Origin: Spirochaetales bacterium
GTDB lineage: Bacteria > Spirochaetota > Spirochaetia > Sphaerochaetales > Sphaerochaetaceae
Direction: 5' to 3'
Assembly (NCBI GenBank): GCA_017475725.1
Contig: JAFVFA010000060.1
Location: 1 to 20,413, forward strand
Length of the DNA stretch: 20,413 nucleotides
Below, piece by piece: positions 18,660-20,413 of this stretch (within the stretch, counting starts at the first letter, position 1; each line of letters opens with the position of its first letter). Under the pieces are notes generated by a model. It saw nothing but the letters and a program-made list of their open reading frames with translations, searched no databases and had not been told where the DNA came from. A program made the position numbers and the translations under genes.

Positions 18660-20413
18660 ATGAAACGAATAGTTGCTGTCGCAGTGGTTCTGACAATGTG
18701 CGCATTCATGGCATTCGCAGCGGAGACCGTGAACGCAAAGACCTTCCCGCTCTCATCAGATCTGTATGAGCTGATGGATGACCTCTACTTGCTACAGGGA
18801 CTTGCAAGGCCATCGACAAGCAGACCTTGGTCCCAGTCGGAGGCTGAGCTCATATTCTCAAGGATAGATGCATCAGGCCTCTCAAAGGCGCAACAGGGCA
18901 TCTACGACAGAATCTCAGACATCCTTTCGGAGGGCATGCGATGGGATTTCGGGGACTATGGTCTGGGCGGCCAGATAGACCTGGCTCTTGAGGCCTACGT
19001 GCACTCCAACGATATCGGATTCGACGAGTTCTCCACGACATATGCCTTTCAGCATGATTTTGTGACGGATGCTGACTGGGTCCGTGGCTTCGAGGAGCGG
19101 AGACCTCTGGCCAAGGCCAGCATGGATTTCTCCATCTCCGATTTCTTCTACACATACTGCGATCTGCAGTACGGATACGGAAGAGTGTCAAAGTATGACA
19201 AGTTCGTCAGGCTGGAGCCGGACAGGAGCGGAAGTCTGGACCTTGTGACTTCAGACGGCTATATCGGAAGCTACAAGATGGACAGCAGAGCCCATATGAT
19301 GCTCTGGAGTGCCCAGTATAGCAAGAGATTTGCAACGAATGTGCTGCCAGCAAGCTCTCATTTTGATTTCATCTGGCCAAAGAGGGCCATTCTGGCGGTC
19401 GGAGGCGACAGGTGGAGCCTGCAATACGGTCGTGACAGGCTTGAGATCGGCAATTCCAGCGCCGGGAACATGCTTGTGGACAACCACACCGACTTCCATG
19501 ACTACCTTTCAGCGACATTCTACAGCAGCGGATTCAAATACCAGTGGATCAACCTGTTCCTGAACGGGATAACGAACAACGGGGAGGTCAGGACCGACGA
19601 CACAAGAATCTACATGATCCACACCCTGGAGTTCAGACCGGTCAGGAGCCTGTCCTTCATCATCTCCGAGGATGTGATGTACAAGGTAGCATCCGATGAA
19701 GATGGTCAACAGGTCGTGGACCTGTCCTTCCTGAATCCGGCCTTCATCTACCACAACCTGAACAACCGCTCAATGTTCAATGCAATTGCCTATGCGGAGT
19801 TCAACTGGGTCCCCGTCAAGGGCGCAGAGATCTACGGCCAGTTCGCATTGGATCAGGCGACCGCACCCAACGAGGACCCAACCGCACAGGGTCCGGCATG
19901 GGGTTTTGTGGCCGGTGCAAAGTACACATTCGAGCTGGAAGAGGGCATTGCAAGGCTGTATGCTGAGTTCGCCTATACCACGCCACTGCTTTACAGAAGG
20001 GACAAGGTGGACTTTGTGAAGATGACAAGGTACTTCCATCTGAGCGAGTCGGCCAAATACCTCCAGCCGGATGGCTCCACTGACAGCATGGGAAGCAACG
20101 CCCTGGTGTTCGAGTTCATAGGCTTCCCGTATGGTGGTGATGCCGAGCTTCTGGAGATAGGAGGGACCTACAGGCTCCCCGGCTTGCTGAAGGCCACCGT
20201 CAAGGCGGATCTGATGCAGCGTGGTGAATTCGATCTGTACACACCTCACAACTACGATTCAGACGGAAACGCAGTCGGAAACGGTGACATGCCCAACTAC
20301 CAGGGTTCAACGCCCTCCGGAACCAGTTGGACAAGGTCGGTGATCCTTTCATCGAATGTGAAGCTCAATGCGGATGCCATCTTCAAGTGGCCAGCAGTGA
20401 CTCTGGAGCTTGA
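18660..20413 (+). CDS. Large exported protein, Wzi-like outer-membrane type (partial)
   Basis: An open reading frame of 584 codons that runs off the end of the window without a stop; the C-terminus is missing. It starts with a signal peptide (MKRIVAVAVVLTMCAFMAFA, cleavage near residue 20-21). A helical N-terminal part (about 30-95) contains LYELMDDLYLLQGLARP. The rest is rich in amphipathic beta strands with aromatic residues. The pair of features 'helical segment with RPxS' and 'GRDRLEIGNSSAGNML' at about 257-272 resembles the capsule-assembly Wzi family (PF14052), which has GRDxxxWGxG at that place, but the W and GPG are not kept here. I therefore call it Wzi-like with caution. A good Shine-Dalgarno AAGGGG supports the ATG at 18660. 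Confidence 0.75.
   Translation, partial: MKRIVAVAVVLTMCAFMAFAAETVNAKTFPLSSDLYELMDDLYLLQGLARPSTSRPWSQSEAELIFSRIDASGLSKAQQGIYDRISDILSEGMRWDFGDYGLGGQIDLALEAYVHSNDIGFDEFSTTYAFQHDFVTDADWVRGFEERRPLAKASMDFSISDFFYTYCDLQYGYGRVSKYDKFVRLEPDRSGSLDLVTSDGYIGSYKMDSRAHMMLWSAQYSKRFATNVLPASSHFDFIWPKRAILAVGGDRWSLQYGRDRLEIGNSSAGNMLVDNHTDFHDYLSATFYSSGFKYQWINLFLNGITNNGEVRTDDTRIYMIHTLEFRPVRSLSFIISEDVMYKVASDEDGQQVVDLSFLNPAFIYHNLNNRSMFNAIAYAEFNWVPVKGAEIYGQFALDQATAPNEDPTAQGPAWGFVAGAKYTFELEEGIARLYAEFAYTTPLLYRRDKVDFVKMTRYFHLSESAKYLQPDGSTDSMGSNALVFEFIGFPYGGDAELLEIGGTYRLPGLLKATVKADLMQRGEFDLYTPHNYDSDGNAVGNGDMPNYQGSTPSGTSWTRSVILSSNVKLNADAIFKWPAVTLEL

Noticed and set aside
1..20413. CRISPR arrays, tRNA or rRNA genes, insertion sequences, phage attachment sites
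   Set aside because: I saw no regularly spaced direct repeats, no cloverleaf-type RNA gene, no transposase and no integrase. Genes are densely packed with gaps below about 125 bases.

Overview
The window is a dense, single-copy bacterial chromosome segment with no mobile elements, tRNAs, rRNAs or CRISPR. It most likely comes from a spirochaete; a Sphaerochaetaceae/Treponema-like relative is my best guess. The inference rests on the S10/spc/alpha operon tail running straight into HAD, rny and ymdB genes, an RpoA with an N-terminal extension before the usual core, a one-pass coiled-coil protein of a spirochaete-like type beside grpE-dnaK, a lipoprotein and outer-membrane-type exported proteins, and mid-GC coding with heavy AAG/AGA/AGG use. 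The taxonomic call is inference, not proof.

Region 1 (1-3133) is the end of the large ribosomal protein operon: rpmJ, rpsM, rpsK, rpsD, rpoA, rplQ, closed by a clear intrinsic terminator. Region 2 (3149-7068) holds a YjjG-like HAD phosphatase with its own promoter, then rny, ymdB and tlyA packed within 3-8 bases of each other. This is an RNA-centred unit: mRNA decay endonuclease, cyclic nucleotide phosphodiesterase, rRNA methyltransferase. Region 3 (7070-8485, minus strand) is a two-gene unit: a Cof-type HAD phosphatase followed by a membrane-anchored GerMN-domain protein that meets tlyA tail to tail with one base between. Region 4 (8541-12109) starts from a promoter divergent to region 3 and runs der, an HAD hydrolase and a membrane coiled-coil protein, joined by stop/start overlaps. 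Region 5 (12126-17929) is the chaperone block: grpE, dnaK and dnaJ, with separate promoters at grpE and dnaK and a terminator after dnaK, followed by rlmB and a metallophosphoesterase lipoprotein that overlaps rlmB by four bases. Region 6 (17930-20413) is envelope territory: a short repeat-rich convergent gap, a small exported beta-barrel-like protein on the minus strand, and a divergently transcribed large exported protein (Wzi-like) that runs off the end.

Most genes are housekeeping functions for translation, ribosome assembly (der, tlyA, rlmB), RNA turnover (rny, ymdB) and protein folding (grpE, dnaK, dnaJ). The less ordinary signals are regulatory. Several stand-alone promoters sit so close to the ATG that the mRNAs should be leaderless or nearly so (der is the clearest). 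The grpE and dnaK promoters share an 11-base spacer element in place of CIRCE. An inverted repeat enclosing a perfect palindrome lies between two convergent genes. I did not find a convincing wholly new multi-gene system.
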